A DNA stretch of 64,000 nt from Asterias amurensis (taxonomy: Eukaryota > Echinodermata > Asteroidea > Forcipulatida > Asteriidae), in NCBI RefSeq assembly GCF_032118995.1, contig NC_092669.1, positions 1,054,001-1,118,000 on the forward strand, written 5' to 3'. The position numbers and the translations under genes are program-made. Shown here piece by piece: positions 33,230 to 45,000 of the stretch. Position 1 is the first letter of the stretch. Each line of letters begins with the position of its first letter. Below the pieces are notes generated by a model. It did not search any database, had not been told where the DNA came from, and saw only the letters and a program-made list of their open reading frames with translations.

Positions 33230-33358
33230 CTTTCCGTATGGCGCCACCACTTTTTCACTCATTTTTACAGAAAGGCATATCTCGTTGAGGTAAATTAAAT
33301 ACTATGTTATTATTTCATATCAAATGAAAAAGTGGTGGCGCCATACAGAAACTTTTCC
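33230..33358. mobile_element. Foldback MITE family E, copy 4
   Basis: It has the same inverted ends (TTTCCGTATGGCGCCACC) and middle (CTCGTTGAGGTAAATTA) as the other copies, with a single change in the right arm (CATACAG). Confidence 0.88.
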
Positions 33359-34581
33359 CCGCTAAGTATTTCAAATCAAACAGGCCACCAATTCTTCAGT
33401 TTGAATCAACCGCAAACTTATTTTATGAGGACCTGTGTGTTAACACTAACAGTAAAAGGGTCGGGGTCGTATAACACTAAAAAGATTTGCTGGTAGGCAT
33501 TCACTAATATTGTTTTATGAAACGGACGATTACAAGTGTCCGAGAGCATCAAGTTAGATTCGGGAAAAGCTCCTAGGCCAGTCCTTTTGAAAAGATGGAT
33601 TAAAAAAATATTTAAAAAACTATTTTACTGGGTCTAGAATTAAGCCACCTCTCTCCATGGTTGTGCTGAACGTACAAATCATGTCTGCAGGAAGTACGGA
33701 CTCTGTGGGCTTTCTTTGTAATAATGTGATGTCAAACTTACAGAGGTCACATGTTCTATTCACGAATTGAGAAACCTGTGGGATCGCCACCTTGAGTTTG
33801 AGCAAATCATTTGCATTATTATCTTTTTCCGTTCCTAAATACAGATTAAGATCTTATCATATTTAGCCCAAGCTTAAGAAACTTCATCCTTTTTTAAGCT
33901 TCAGCATTGTTACATAACTTTAATCAAATATCTCTAAATAATCAATACTTATCTATGGGTCAAAGAAAGAACATGACTTAAGAATTAAACAATGTATTTT
34001 ATCTAACATTGTTACTATAAAAAGAATATTCGCAGCTAAATTTAGAGCGTCTAGGGTCTAAATTGAGAATTGTAAATTTAATGTTTTAAGTAAAGCTTCT
34101 TAATATTTTCAGCAAATTGGCGGGTTGATAAATTTTTAAAATAAATGAAGGTTGCTACCAGTATAAAATCGTTTTATTTTTAATCTCTTTGTTCTCTTCA
34201 TGCTGTCCCCCCCTATTCATGCTGTCCCCCCCCCCTGTTTGCTACTTAAAGGAAAAAATGCCTGAGTATCCCTGACCCGTTTAAAAATGGTCATCAAAAA
34301 CATGAGGGTAGTCAAACACAATGCTCAGCAGCCCCCCATGATCTGCTGGTATGAAGTTTTGCGTATTCTTTGAATAAAAGAAATAAAATTAGCTGTTGAA
34401 AAATGCATGCCTGCCAAAATGCAAAGGCCTGACATTTGACAGTAGAATAAACCTTCTTTTGGGATACATGGCGCCACAACACACCTGAACAGGTATTTAA
34501 GTGTACATCAAGTAGTCTGGTGGAACAATTATTTGTCATCTTGGCCTAATAAACGTCAGGGTCGAAACGTCAGGCCGTTAA

Positions 34582-34917
34582 AGGGAAGGTACACCTTTGG
34601 TAATTGTCAAAGACCAGTCTTCTCACTTGGTTTATCCCAACATTTAAGCATAAAATAACAAGACTGAAAATTTTTGCTTAATTGGTCATCGAAGTTGCGA
34701 GAAAATGATGAGAGAAAAAACACACTTATTGGACGAATTAAGACTTCTGGCTAGGAGTCATTTATTATTTTAGTGAAAAATTACATCTGTCTCAAAATCT
34801 ATGCTACTTCAGAGGGAGCCGTTCTCTTAATGTTTTATACTATCAACAGCTCTCCAATGCTCGTAACCAAGTCAGTTTTTAAGTTAGTATTTGTTTTGAG
34901 TAGTTACCAAATGTGTA
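34582..34917 (+). mobile_element. Foldback MITE family A, divergent copy
   Basis: TTAA at 34578-34581 is followed by a variant left end (AGGGAAGGTACACCTTTGG). The internal words CATCGAAGTTGCGAGA and CAGAGGGAGCCGT identify the family. Confidence 0.75.
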
Positions 34918-35466
34918 CTGTTTTTTGGGGGTGGCTTTTCATTTTTCTTTTTTAGTGACACATGCAAGTTGGACTCTGAACAAGCTGTCAATTGATTGTA
35001 TTGTTATATCCTGTGTTGCAATGACTGACCCACAAAAGTTAACGCAAATATTACCAAGATACATTATCAATCAGGTATTGTTGGGTATTGAAAACTTAAT
35101 CCACTGAAGTAGCCACCCTCCCATGTGAATTAATTACTAGCACAAATACAAAAACATAGACTTGTCTAATTTGACCTACCTCCATGGTTTAATAGCATGT
35201 TGTTTCCTGTTGTTTTTTTATGGAGTGGTCAGGGTTGAATTGCATGGCTCTGGTTACCGCAAAATTCTGAGCTTGCGACAATTCTTCTGTAATACATAAT
35301 ACAGTAATAAATTATTTGTGAAAAAATTTACGTTGAAGCAAACTTAACATTTCAGACGAAGATTTAGGAATCCCATATGCCACTTACCTATTTTACCGTA
35401 ATATGTTGCAAGGCAAAACGTTACTTTCCTAACAAGAAGATATAATTTTTAAATAAACTCTGTTAA

Positions 35467-35937
35467 AGCCATTGGACACTTTCGGTAATTAGTATTGTCC
35501 AAAGGCCCACACTTCGTGTATCACAACTTATATATAAAATAACAAATCTGCGAAAATTTAGGCTCAATCGGTCATCGGAGTTGGGAGAAAATATTGGGAA
35601 AACCCACCCTGGTTTCCGCACGTTTCGCTGTGTCATGACATGTGTTTAAAATAAATCTGTAACGGTAATTCTCGTTATTGAGAATTGAGTTTGTTTTAAT
35701 GTTTTTTTCAAAAAGTAAAGCGTTTCATGGAATAATATTTCAGAAGAAGTCTTTCACAATTACCTTCTGTAAACCCTGTAAGTTATTTGTTAATCTGGAT
35801 TAACGTGCCGGCGCTCTACCAACTGAGCTATCTAGCCCTATATTGGCGGTGTCCCTATTTTGTCAATATCTTTGTTCGGATTTGTAAGTCTGTGAACTTG
35901 TTTTGTTTGTTTTCTGTTTCGAAAGTGTGTAATGGCT
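35467..35937. mobile_element. Foldback MITE family B, interrupted by a tRNA-like insert
   Basis: TTAA flanks both ends (35463-35466, 35938-35941), with inverted ends AGCCATTGGACACTTTCGG and ...TAATGGCT. An 89-bp tRNA-like insert at 35791-35879 sits between direct ATTTGT repeats. Without it the length (376 bp) agrees with the other B copies. Confidence 0.85.
35791..35879 (-). mobile_element. tRNA-derived SINE fragment inside MITE B
   Basis: On the minus strand it reads GGGCTAGATAGCTCAGTTGG then TAGAGCGCCGGCACGTTAA, a canonical tRNA D-arm and A box. The anticodon-to-B-box half is missing, so it is a truncated SINE and not a tRNA gene. Flanking ATTTGT repeats (35785-35790, 35880-35885) look like a target duplication. 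Confidence 0.7.
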
Positions 35938-35941
35938 TTAA

Positions 35942-36050
35942 AGCCATTGGACACTTTCGGTAAACAGTATTGTCCAAGTCCCACACTTTGTGTATCACAA
36001 CTTATATATAAAATAACAAACCTGTGAAAATTTAGGCTCAATCGGTCGAG
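35942..36050. mobile_element. MITE family B, second truncated copy sharing a TTAA
   Basis: It starts directly after the TTAA that ends the preceding B element and follows the family for about 110 bp (TATATATAAAATAACAAACC, CTCAATCGGTC). It then joins unrelated repeat sequence. Confidence 0.75.
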
Positions 36051-36338
36051 GTACAGTGGATTTATGCAATTCTCCTGAAAATATTGCTATGTGATTTGCA
36101 CTTTTTTTTTCCCGCCATAAAACTTGACGACTCAGGGATTCACGTATATGCAATGAGTTATCAAAACCCTGTTGCACAGCAAATCAGATATTTATTTAAT
36201 AGCCGGAAAAACCTATAAAATACATGTACCACAACTCTCCTGAAAATATTGCTATGTGATTTGCACTTTTTGTGAAAATATTGCTATGTGATTTGCACTT
36301 TCTTTTTCCCCCCATAAAAACTTGACGGCTAAGCTTAA

Positions 36339-36721
36339 AGGAACACGTTGCCTTGGATCGGTCGAGTTGGTCTTAAAAAAACGTTTGTAACCGTTTTTTA
36401 TAAAATGCATATGGGTAGAAAGATGTTGTAAAAGTAGAATACAATGATCCACACAAACATGCCTCGAAATTGCGTGGTTTTCCTTTTACCTCGTCGACTA
36501 ACACGTCGGCCATTTATGGGGGGTCAAAATTTTGACTCCCATAAATGGCCGACGGTGATAGTTCGCACAGTAGAAGGAAAACCACGCAATTTCGAGGCAA
36601 ACTTGTGTGGATCATTGTATGCTACTTTTAAAACATCTTTTCAACCATATGCATTATATAAAAAACGGTTAAAAACGCTTTTGTTTTGACCAACTCGTCC
36701 GATCCAAGGCAACGTGTTCCT
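36339..36721. mobile_element. Foldback MITE family D, full copy
   Basis: It is bounded by TTAA at 36335-36338 and 36722-36725. Near-identical to the copy at 22106 over its whole length, including the palindromic centre, so recent activity is likely. It directly abuts an A element across one shared TTAA. Confidence 0.9.
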
Positions 36722-36725
36722 TTAA

Positions 36726-37092
36726 AGGCAGTGGACACTATTGGTAATCGTCAAAATCCAGTCTTTTCATTTGGTATATCTCAACATGTACATAACATAA
36801 CAAACCTGTGAAAATTTGGGCTCAATTGGTCGTCGGAGTTGCGAGATAACTATGAAAGAAAAAACACCCTTGTCACACGAAGTTGTGTACTTTCAGATGC
36901 TTGATTTCGAGACCTCAAGTTCTAAACTTGAGGTCTCGAAATCAAATTCCTTCTTTATCGAAAACTACATCACTTCAGAGGGAGCCGTTTCTCACAAGGT
37001 TTTATACTATCAACCTCTCCCTATTACTACTTACAAATTAAGGGTTTATGCTAATAATTATTTTGAGAAGTTACCAATAGTGTCCACTGCCT
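36726..37092 (+). mobile_element. Foldback MITE family A, full copy
   Basis: It runs from AGGCAGTGGACACTATTGG to CAATAGTGTCCACTGCCT, with TTAA on both sides (36722-36725, 37093-37096). The internal hairpin GATTTCGAGACCTCAAGTTC and its complement is intact. It is a good reference copy of the family. Confidence 0.92.
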
Positions 37093-38112
37093 TTAAACGT
37101 TTTACTTGTAAACATTTATTACAGGGAATCATGTATTGGCCTAAAACTTTACGTATGCAATGATGTATCAAAACCCTTTACATAGCAAATCAGACATTTT
37201 TTTATCAGCCGGAAAAGCCTATACAAAACATATAACTCTCCTGTGATTTTCACTTTTTTTCCCCATGAAAATTTGACGGCTAAGCTTTTACGTTCTACAG
37301 GTAAAAATATAGGGTGGCCTGTTATAGGGATTCATGTATTGTCCAAAATCTTTGTATCGCAATGAGGTATTAAAACCCCTTACACATCAGGAAGCAAATC
37401 AGACATTTTTTTAACAGCCAGAAAAACCTATAAAAAACGTGAAACTCTCCTGAAAGTATTGCTTTGTGATATTCACTTTTTTCCCCCATAAAAACTTAAG
37501 TTGAAACTTCTACAGGCAAATACATTATATTCTTGATTCAAAATTAGAAGGGATGCATGACGTCATGGCCAGAAACTTTGTGCAATATGTCTCTCTTAAT
37601 TGAGTTACGTCACAGGGTTTAGGCGCAGCCCCTGCAAGTGGTGGTGGGCTTGCACCTATAGCCTTATTTTGGGTAGAAATTATCATGCATGAATATTAAG
37701 AGAAGCGTATAAGGTATCAAAACCCTTTATTCATAAGTCGGATTTCCTAAAAACCAGCAAACTTCGTTTTTAATAGCCGGAAAAGCCTATAAAAACTTAT
37801 GTACCTTGTCCCTTGTGCTTATAAATATTTTTTTTTTTTCTAATGACTAATACTTGACTTCTTGACTTGAAATTCTACATCTGTCAACTAAATTGCTGGT
37901 ACTCATAAAAAAATCATCAAAACAGCTAAAAACCCATAGCTGCAATTTGACAACCGTTCATTGGACTCGAGGGTTTGTCAGCTGAGCTGTGTATGCAAAC
38001 AAATACTGCAGTGACTTGGTCAAGTCTATGGTTTTTTCATAGAGTAATATGGTGCTTTATATTTCTATTGGTCTAAATGTGGTTGATAGACAGCTTAAGG
38101 GAGGGCTCTGAC

Positions 38113-38118
38113 TATAAA
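38113..38118 (+). promoter_or_regulatory. Candidate TATA box upstream of the FAR gene
   Basis: TATAAA in GACTATAAAACCC lies ~950 bp before the coding start. FAR exon 1 begins exactly at its ATG after an acceptor, so an untranslated 5' exon is required. A possible donor (GCAAG|GTACAA near 38550) would fit a leader transcribed from here. This is inferred only from position and consensus. Confidence 0.3.
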
Positions 38119-38867
38119 ACCCAAACTTAGGAAGCAAAGGTCTTTAAAACCAGTTTGTCTAGCCGCTTGGGGGTACGGCATTGTTCTAGGTTGGTACGGA
38201 TCACTTGACTGATATTGAAATAGTTACGACACAACGTTTCAAAAGTATGATGAGGTGATTGTGTTGCAAGGCTGTTTGTAGACACAGCTAGTGAATTCAT
38301 ATGTGAGGTGATTGTGTACGGTTTTCGCGAGAGAGACTTTGGTGGTGTTAACTTGACTTTTCGTCAACAGGATTTTGTTATCCTCGGAAGAACTTGATCA
38401 TCAGTAAACAATTTTCACGAGATTGGTGAAGTTGCCTTTTGGTCCTTTGATGAAGCTTGTAAAGTATCAATATACTTCACTTGGTCATCATCATAGAAAG
38501 TAGAGGAGTCGTCTGATCAATTTCTATCAACGAACTAATTTGCGAGCAAGGTACAACTTTGCTTGAACTTTCTTTCTGAACTTTGTGGAGACTGGTCTTT
38601 GAGAATAATGCCTGCATTTGCTGAGGGAGATGGTTCGGTTGGGAGTAAAGACGTTGCTGCGAGAAAAAAGGAGATTAATAGTAGTTGGGACATTGTAAGT
38701 GGTGCTACGAGAAGGTGTGAAGTTTTGTTGCATGAGTTTGGTTGGGAAATTATGAGAGGATCTCAGACCAATTTCATACCAAACAAATCTTCAGAATATA
38801 AGGCAATGACTTTGGGGGCATGGAGGCAATCACCTTTATTGCCTCCAAGAAGTATTGGGGCTCTATT

Positions 38868-39006
38868 TTACAAAGCGATAAAATCTGTCGTAAGACGAAT
38901 TTTCAGTATCACCATATAGTGAATTGTACTGTGACATCACACTTTACTAAGCAACTATGATTGATTAGCAGTTAAGATCAATCTTAGCTCTTAGTGAAAC
39001 CGGCCC
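38868..39006 (+). repeat. Dispersed repeat just upstream of the FAR start
   Basis: The text TTGTACTGTGACATCACA, ATTGATTAGCAGTTAAGATC and AATCTTAGCTCTTAGTGAAA matches 63590-63678 closely. It is a short dispersed repeat with TTTCACAAAG-type ends, not an exon. Confidence 0.65.
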
Positions 39007-39060
39007 CAGGCCAGAGTTGAATTTCATGCTTAAATTGTCTTTTTATTCCAATTTTTACAG

Positions 39061-42000
39061 ATGGCAAATAACAACACAACGCCCTCCATTGCGGAGTTCT
39101 TTGCTGACAAGTCCATCTTCGTCACGGGAGCTACCGGTTTTATTGGGAAAGTCTTGGTTGAGAAGCTTCTTAGATCTTGCCCAGCGTTGAAAGAAATCTT
39201 CCTCCTGGTCCGGCCGAAGGCGGGGCAGGCTGCTAAATCAAGAATTGAAGATATCACTTCTTGCAAGGTAAGAAAGTAAACTAGCACATTCATTTTTGTT
39301 CAAGAATCAACATTTTCGGTTTGAACACAGGAAAGTTGAGTGGAACGGGACTTGAACCACGACCTCCTATTGACGCTGGCAAAGAAAGACAAAACAAATC
39401 AAAATTGATACAAGTTTTTGTACGCATCCCTTGGGTTGCGGAAATGATTTTTTTTTTTTAGGGACATACACATTTTATTGTGGAAAAAAATCACAGGATT
39501 TAGGGTAAAACCACATTTGATGTTAATGTAGAATAATTGAGTGTAGAATTTAAGGATTGTGTATGTATTTACTGCTTGGAGGATGTTGAAGGGGAAGTTA
39601 ATTTCACTTGTTTTTGCTAATGTTTACTGTATTAAAAGCTGTGGACACTATTGGTAATTACTCAAAATAATTATTAGCATAAAACCTTTCTTGGTAACGA
39701 GTAATGGAGAGAGGTTGATAGTATAAAACATTGTGAGAAACGGCTCCCTCTGAAAAGACGTAGTTTTCAATAATGACGTAATTTTCACAAAGATTTAGAA
39801 CTTAAGGTCTTGATTTAGCCTTGCTCAAGGCAGTCGAATTATTCACTCCAAAAAAAGACCGCCGCTGTATAAAAACCCACCCGTATTCACTGTGCGTAAA
39901 ACCCACCCGTATCCACTGTGCGTAACATCGCACGACACGATGCCCCCGTACACTATCCGCATGCGGAGGCCGTCAGGCCGACAGCCTTGTAGGATCTGTG
40001 TTGAAGCCACTGACCTCATTACTATAATAAGCGAAGAGTTCCCACGGTCAGCTCATTACCATAATGCCCGCGAAAGACGAGACATGTTTACCTCACCCAC
40101 CACCACCACGGACGCATGATAGGGTCCAAAGGTCGTGATAAGGGAAGTGCGTGATTGGACGTCAAAATGAATGATTCATTTGCCTCACATCCTGTGTTGT
40201 CTGATAGGTCTGACGAACGATATACATATTCATGAGCTGCATACTAGCATATCCTCGAGCCCCCCCTAATTTCGTCCACTATTGGAATTTTTTCAATACA
40301 ACACATTAAAACGGGAAGATACAGATCCGACAAGGCTGTCGGCCTGACGGCCTCCGCATGCGGTTAGTGGTGTACGAGTGCGATGACTTGTGTGAGCAGT
40401 ATTCGTGCGATGTGACAGTGTGTATACGGGTTGGTCATTCGGTGTGATCGCACACACCATGCACAGGGTATACGGCGGGTGGGTTTACAGCTGCGTCTTT
40501 TCGGAGCGAATAATGCGACTGCCTTGAGCAAGGCTAGTCTTGATTTAGAACTTGAAGACTCAAAATCAAGCATCTGAAAGCACACAACTTCGTGTGGCAA
40601 GGGTGTTTTTACTTTCATTATTATCTCGCAACTTCGATGACCGATTGAGCTCAAATTTTCACAGGTTTGTTATTTTATGCATATGTTGAGATACACCAAC
40701 TGTGAAGACTTGTCTTTGACAATTACCAATAGTGTCCAGTGTCTTTAAGAAAGAAATTGTATGATACCATGGGTCAAAGTTACACAGATTTTAGTATGTA
40801 AACTGAGAATGACAAACCATTAATATGATTTGTGTTGCGAAGTACATATTCTCTGCTTTTAAGTTGAATGAAAGCCAAACATAAATTTATGTTTGTTCTT
40901 GCTAAACTTTCCTTTTTTGTTGTGTTGTAAATTTAATTTTTGTTATTGTTGTACATGTAACCATTCCCTAGGAAGAAAAAAATTGAGACAATACAAATTT
41001 GATTTATTTTGATTATGTAATTTTTCAGATGTTCGACAAATTGAAAATTGAACAGCCGGACAGCTTGAAAAAGCTGGTGGTTGTAGAGGGCGACATTCAG
41101 GAGCCGAATCTCGGTATTTCAGAGGAGGATACTGCGAGACTTCATAATGAAGTATCTGTCGTATATCACAGCGCCGCAACCGTCAAATTCGATGAAAAAC
41201 TAAGGTGAGTTTTAGTCCAATTTTTGGCTGATTTGACCCAAAAATTTGATAGCAATATAGAAAATTTTAAAAGACACTTGACACTATTGGTAATTATTAA
41301 AGACCAGTCTTCTCACTTGGTGTATCTCAACATATGCGTAAAATAACCAACCTGTGAAAATTTCAGCTCAATTGGTTGTTGAAGTTGCGAGATAACTATG
41401 GAAGAACAAAATACCCTTGTCACACAAAGTTGTGTGCTTTCAGATGCTTGATTTCGAGACCTCAAGTTCTAAATCTTCGTGAAAAATTACTTCTTTCTTG
41501 AAAACTACGTCTTTTCAGAGGGAGCCGTTTCTCACATTGTTTTATACCATCAACTTCTCCCCATTACTCGTTACCAAGTAAGGTTTTATGCTAATAATTA
41601 TTTTGAGTAATTACCAATAGTGTCCACTGCCTTTAACTAACGAAAGATATTTAAGCTTTCACTGACCTGTCAAAACCTGCAGTTCTTTTAACCTAGACTC
41701 AAAAACCAAACAATATTCTTTATCCTGATGCAAATTTAACATCTTGTAATTGATGTCTGGGATTTTTACGTTTTTTTTGGGGGGGGGATGTTGTTTCTCA
41801 CTTCAGTCCATCGTGCACCCAACAACCCTGACAGACAAGACGTAACTTTGAAAAAAATATTTCCCAAAATGAGCCTATCAATGTTTGGCTTCTAGATTAG
41901 GATAACATTATTGATTGTTAGTCCTATATTTAGCAGCTGGGTAACATTAAACAAATTTTGTTATCAGTGGTTAAAAAAAAAAATTAATCTATCGGATTAA

Positions 42001-45000
42001 AAACAATATCTCAAATAGTTATCTCATAAAGCCATCACCGCTGCTTAACTGATGACTATGTACAGGCGTGTGAGCTTCCTTCTTGAAATAGCAAGGGCAC
42101 CAAGGCATTTTTTCCTTGGTAAAGGGCACCCTATGAGGAAAGTTTAAATATCTACTGGAGCATTTCAAGGGCACCAAGGCAATGACCAGGGGGCATGGAG
42201 GCAATCGCCTTCGTTGCCTCCTTGAAGTAATCACTGTTTTTTTTACTTTAATCTATGGGATTAAAAAACGAGATGTATGTACCTTGTATAGTTGAGTTGC
42301 TTAAAAGCTTCTAAAGTTTTGTTTTTTGAGATGTTTCTGTAAAAGGTTGTTCTTAAGCTCAAAAGCTTCTAAAGTTTTGTTTTTTGAGATGTTTCTTTAA
42401 AAGGTTGTTCTTAAGCTCAAAAGCTTCTAAAGTTTTGTTTTTTGAGATGTTTCTGTAAAAGGTTGTTCTTAAGCTCAAAAGCTTCTGAAGTTTTGTTTTT
42501 TTGAGATGTTTCTGTAAAAGGTTGTTCTTAAGCAGCTGTAAATTAGGCAGGGATTTTAAACTTGAATTCCAGATTCTCCTTTAACCCCCCCCCCCCCCCC
42601 TGCACAAGAACTGGATAATAACATATTTGTAACCAATTGCCTGTTGTTCAAATGATCATCATAAACAGTTGTTCCGATTTTTAGTTTACTTGTTGTAGAA
42701 GTCGAGAGACAAAAATTTACTCTGAGTTCTGTTTTGGAAGTTTAACTTTTTGCTTAATAGAGTTTCTGCTTTCTCTTTACAGCCTTGCTTTGAAATTGAA
42801 CGTTGGTTCTGTTCAGAAGATGGTCGCGCTTTGTCACGGCATGAAGAAACTTGAGGTAGCTATTTCTGTAATCCTTGAGTGATTTCTCCCCTTTTAGGTT
42901 TACCCTTCTACTCAAGAATTCACTGTAGAACTCACAACTGAATCTTTTCGATTTAACTCTTTCTTTTTGTATACTAAAAGTCACTCGTGGTAAGATTACA
43001 AGAGAAAAATCTCCAGAAGACGATCAGAGCATACTGATCGAAACGTCGAGTTGAAACCAACAATTCTTTTCAGAACCACCCCAACTCATTAGAGATAGTC
43101 ATTACATGATGTTACCGCAAACCTTTATATATGGTATTTCCACCATGCAAAGTTTCAAATCCTACTTAAGAGAAAAAATTGGTGCACTAAAGAATTCATG
43201 GCTTGAACTTTTCTATTTTTCCCTCGTTCTGTTTTTTCTTAGGCCACTATTGGTAAAAGCCACTACAAGAAAAAACATCTTTGGTCAATAATTCCATTAA
43301 GCTTTTTTTTTAGCTTCAAATTTGCATCTTGAAGAGTTCCTTATTTTGCTTTTTGAGGCACCTGTGTACTCCTAGGCGAAGATAAGCAATTAATGCTGTA
43401 TCTTGCCCAAAGGAAGAAGCATATTAGACCTTTATCATGATGCGACCATCTTGATTTTTTCCCATTCAAATCAGTGTAACCAAACCAAGGTTGGAAGGAG
43501 AAATAGTCTGGTTCCTTTTTGTACAATGAATGTTGCATCATTTATAAGGCTATAGGATACAAGAAACACGACAAGATGGTGGCCGGGTGATAAATATCTA
43601 ATGCCAAGATTCAAACCCTAACACACTACTTTGTCCCAATAAACTTAAACCAAATGTTTGTGATATTTGGGCTCAAGAGTTGCCGATTCTATGTCAATGA
43701 CTTGTCAGAGGAAATGGGCTTGAGTTTTTTTCTTCTAATAATCCTTTCTGTTTTTTTTGATAAACTAAAGGTTTTGGTCCATGTGTCCACGGCCTACGCA
43801 AACTGCGACAGAAAGCATATAGAAGAAGTAGTCTACCCACCACCTATGGACCCCTACAAACTCATGAACGCAACTGAGTAAGTAACCATGGCAACTTTTC
43901 TTCTTCTCATTTTGTCTCAGAAGGAAGAATGTAAGACCCAACCTTATCATTGTTTGAGTTTACATTTTTCTTCTTATTTTTTTTCTTCCAGATGGATGAG
44001 TGAAGAAATGATCACATCTATTACATCTAAGATCGTAGGGAACCGACCCAATACGTATACCTTCACCAAGGCACTAGCTGAGTATGTCTTAATGCAAGAA
44101 GGTGAGGGTCTACCCTTCTGCATCGTTAGACCTTCCATCGTCGGAGCTGCCTGGAAAGAACCACTGCCGGTAAAGAAATATTATTCAACCTAAAATGTTT
44201 ATTGGGCCGCAAATTTTTTCGACTAGCCTGCTCTAGTCAGCATCAGAAAAAATATTTTGTAAACGATTTTTTTTCGTGGGTTTGAATCCCATCCGAGTCA
44301 TAAGCCTGTGATATTTTTTCACAGGACTCAGAAAAGTACTGAGTATACAGTGCTAACACACATTGGTGTATGGGTAAAAACAAAAATTAATATAAATTTC
44401 TTTCTTTTTCGTCAATCAGGGATGGATAGACAACTTTAATGGACCAAGCGGCCTCTTCATTGCAGTGAGTATTTTATTATAAAATTCTGTTAAAAAAAAA
44501 AACTTTTTTGGGGACGCCTTTTTCTTTATCACTGAAATTTGTATTGAATGAATTTAAATAAACTGTTTCTTCTAATGTTTTTCTATTTATAGTGTTGGAA
44601 ATGTTAAATAAATTGTGAATGCATTAGATCTCAGAAAGTATTAATTTTCTGTACCAAAACAAACCATTGTGGGGGGAACACCCTTTTCTTTATCATGGAA
44701 ATTTGTTTTGATTGAATTTAAAAACTTTTTTATTCAAATGTTTTTCTATTTATATAAATGTTTGTAATGTTCACAATTGGCTACTTATCATTGATATTTT
44801 TTTTGAATAAAAAAAAAAAAAAATGTTTTTCTATTTATAATATTTGATATGTTTATAATTGATTGTTATAATCCATGTCTGCATTTCTACTTCTATTTGA
44901 ATTTCACTTCTTAATATTTTCCTCTTTAAGTGTTGTTTTCCTAAAACCTTTATTGGATGACGTTATAACAAATTGTATATTTAATTTGTATTTCCTATTT

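Larger units (their letters stand above)
31580..34577. other. CCDC91 promoter side and AT-rich spacer
   Basis: The CCDC91 5' UTR and promoter should be in the first few hundred bases; the GC-rich patch at 31820-31880 is the only CpG-like stretch. The rest holds poly-A/T runs, MITE E copy 4 and a palindrome listed separately. No further exon is seen. A segment at 33506-33557 matches part of the ZNF-C intron (15053-15120: ATGAAACGGACGGTTACAAG). Confidence 0.4.
36051..37800. repeat. Degenerate tandem array with a ~190-bp unit, split by two MITEs
   Basis: Units share ATCAAAACCCT, AGCAAATCAGA, CCGGAAAAACCTATAAAA, CTCTCCTGAAAATATTGCT and AACTTGACGGCTAAGCTT, recurring near 36060, 36250, 37150, 37330 and 37700. 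MITEs D and A sit inside one unit, and comparison with the neighbouring units shows the empty site. Confidence 0.7.

Noticed and set aside
35801-35840. Possible tRNA gene on the minus strand
   Set aside because: It has only the D-arm half; no anticodon loop, T arm or acceptor pairing; flanked by a short target duplication, so a SINE fragment.
36444-36689. 81-codon open frame inside MITE D
   Set aside because: It arises from the near-perfect foldback of the element; the mirror frames on the other strand are equally open.
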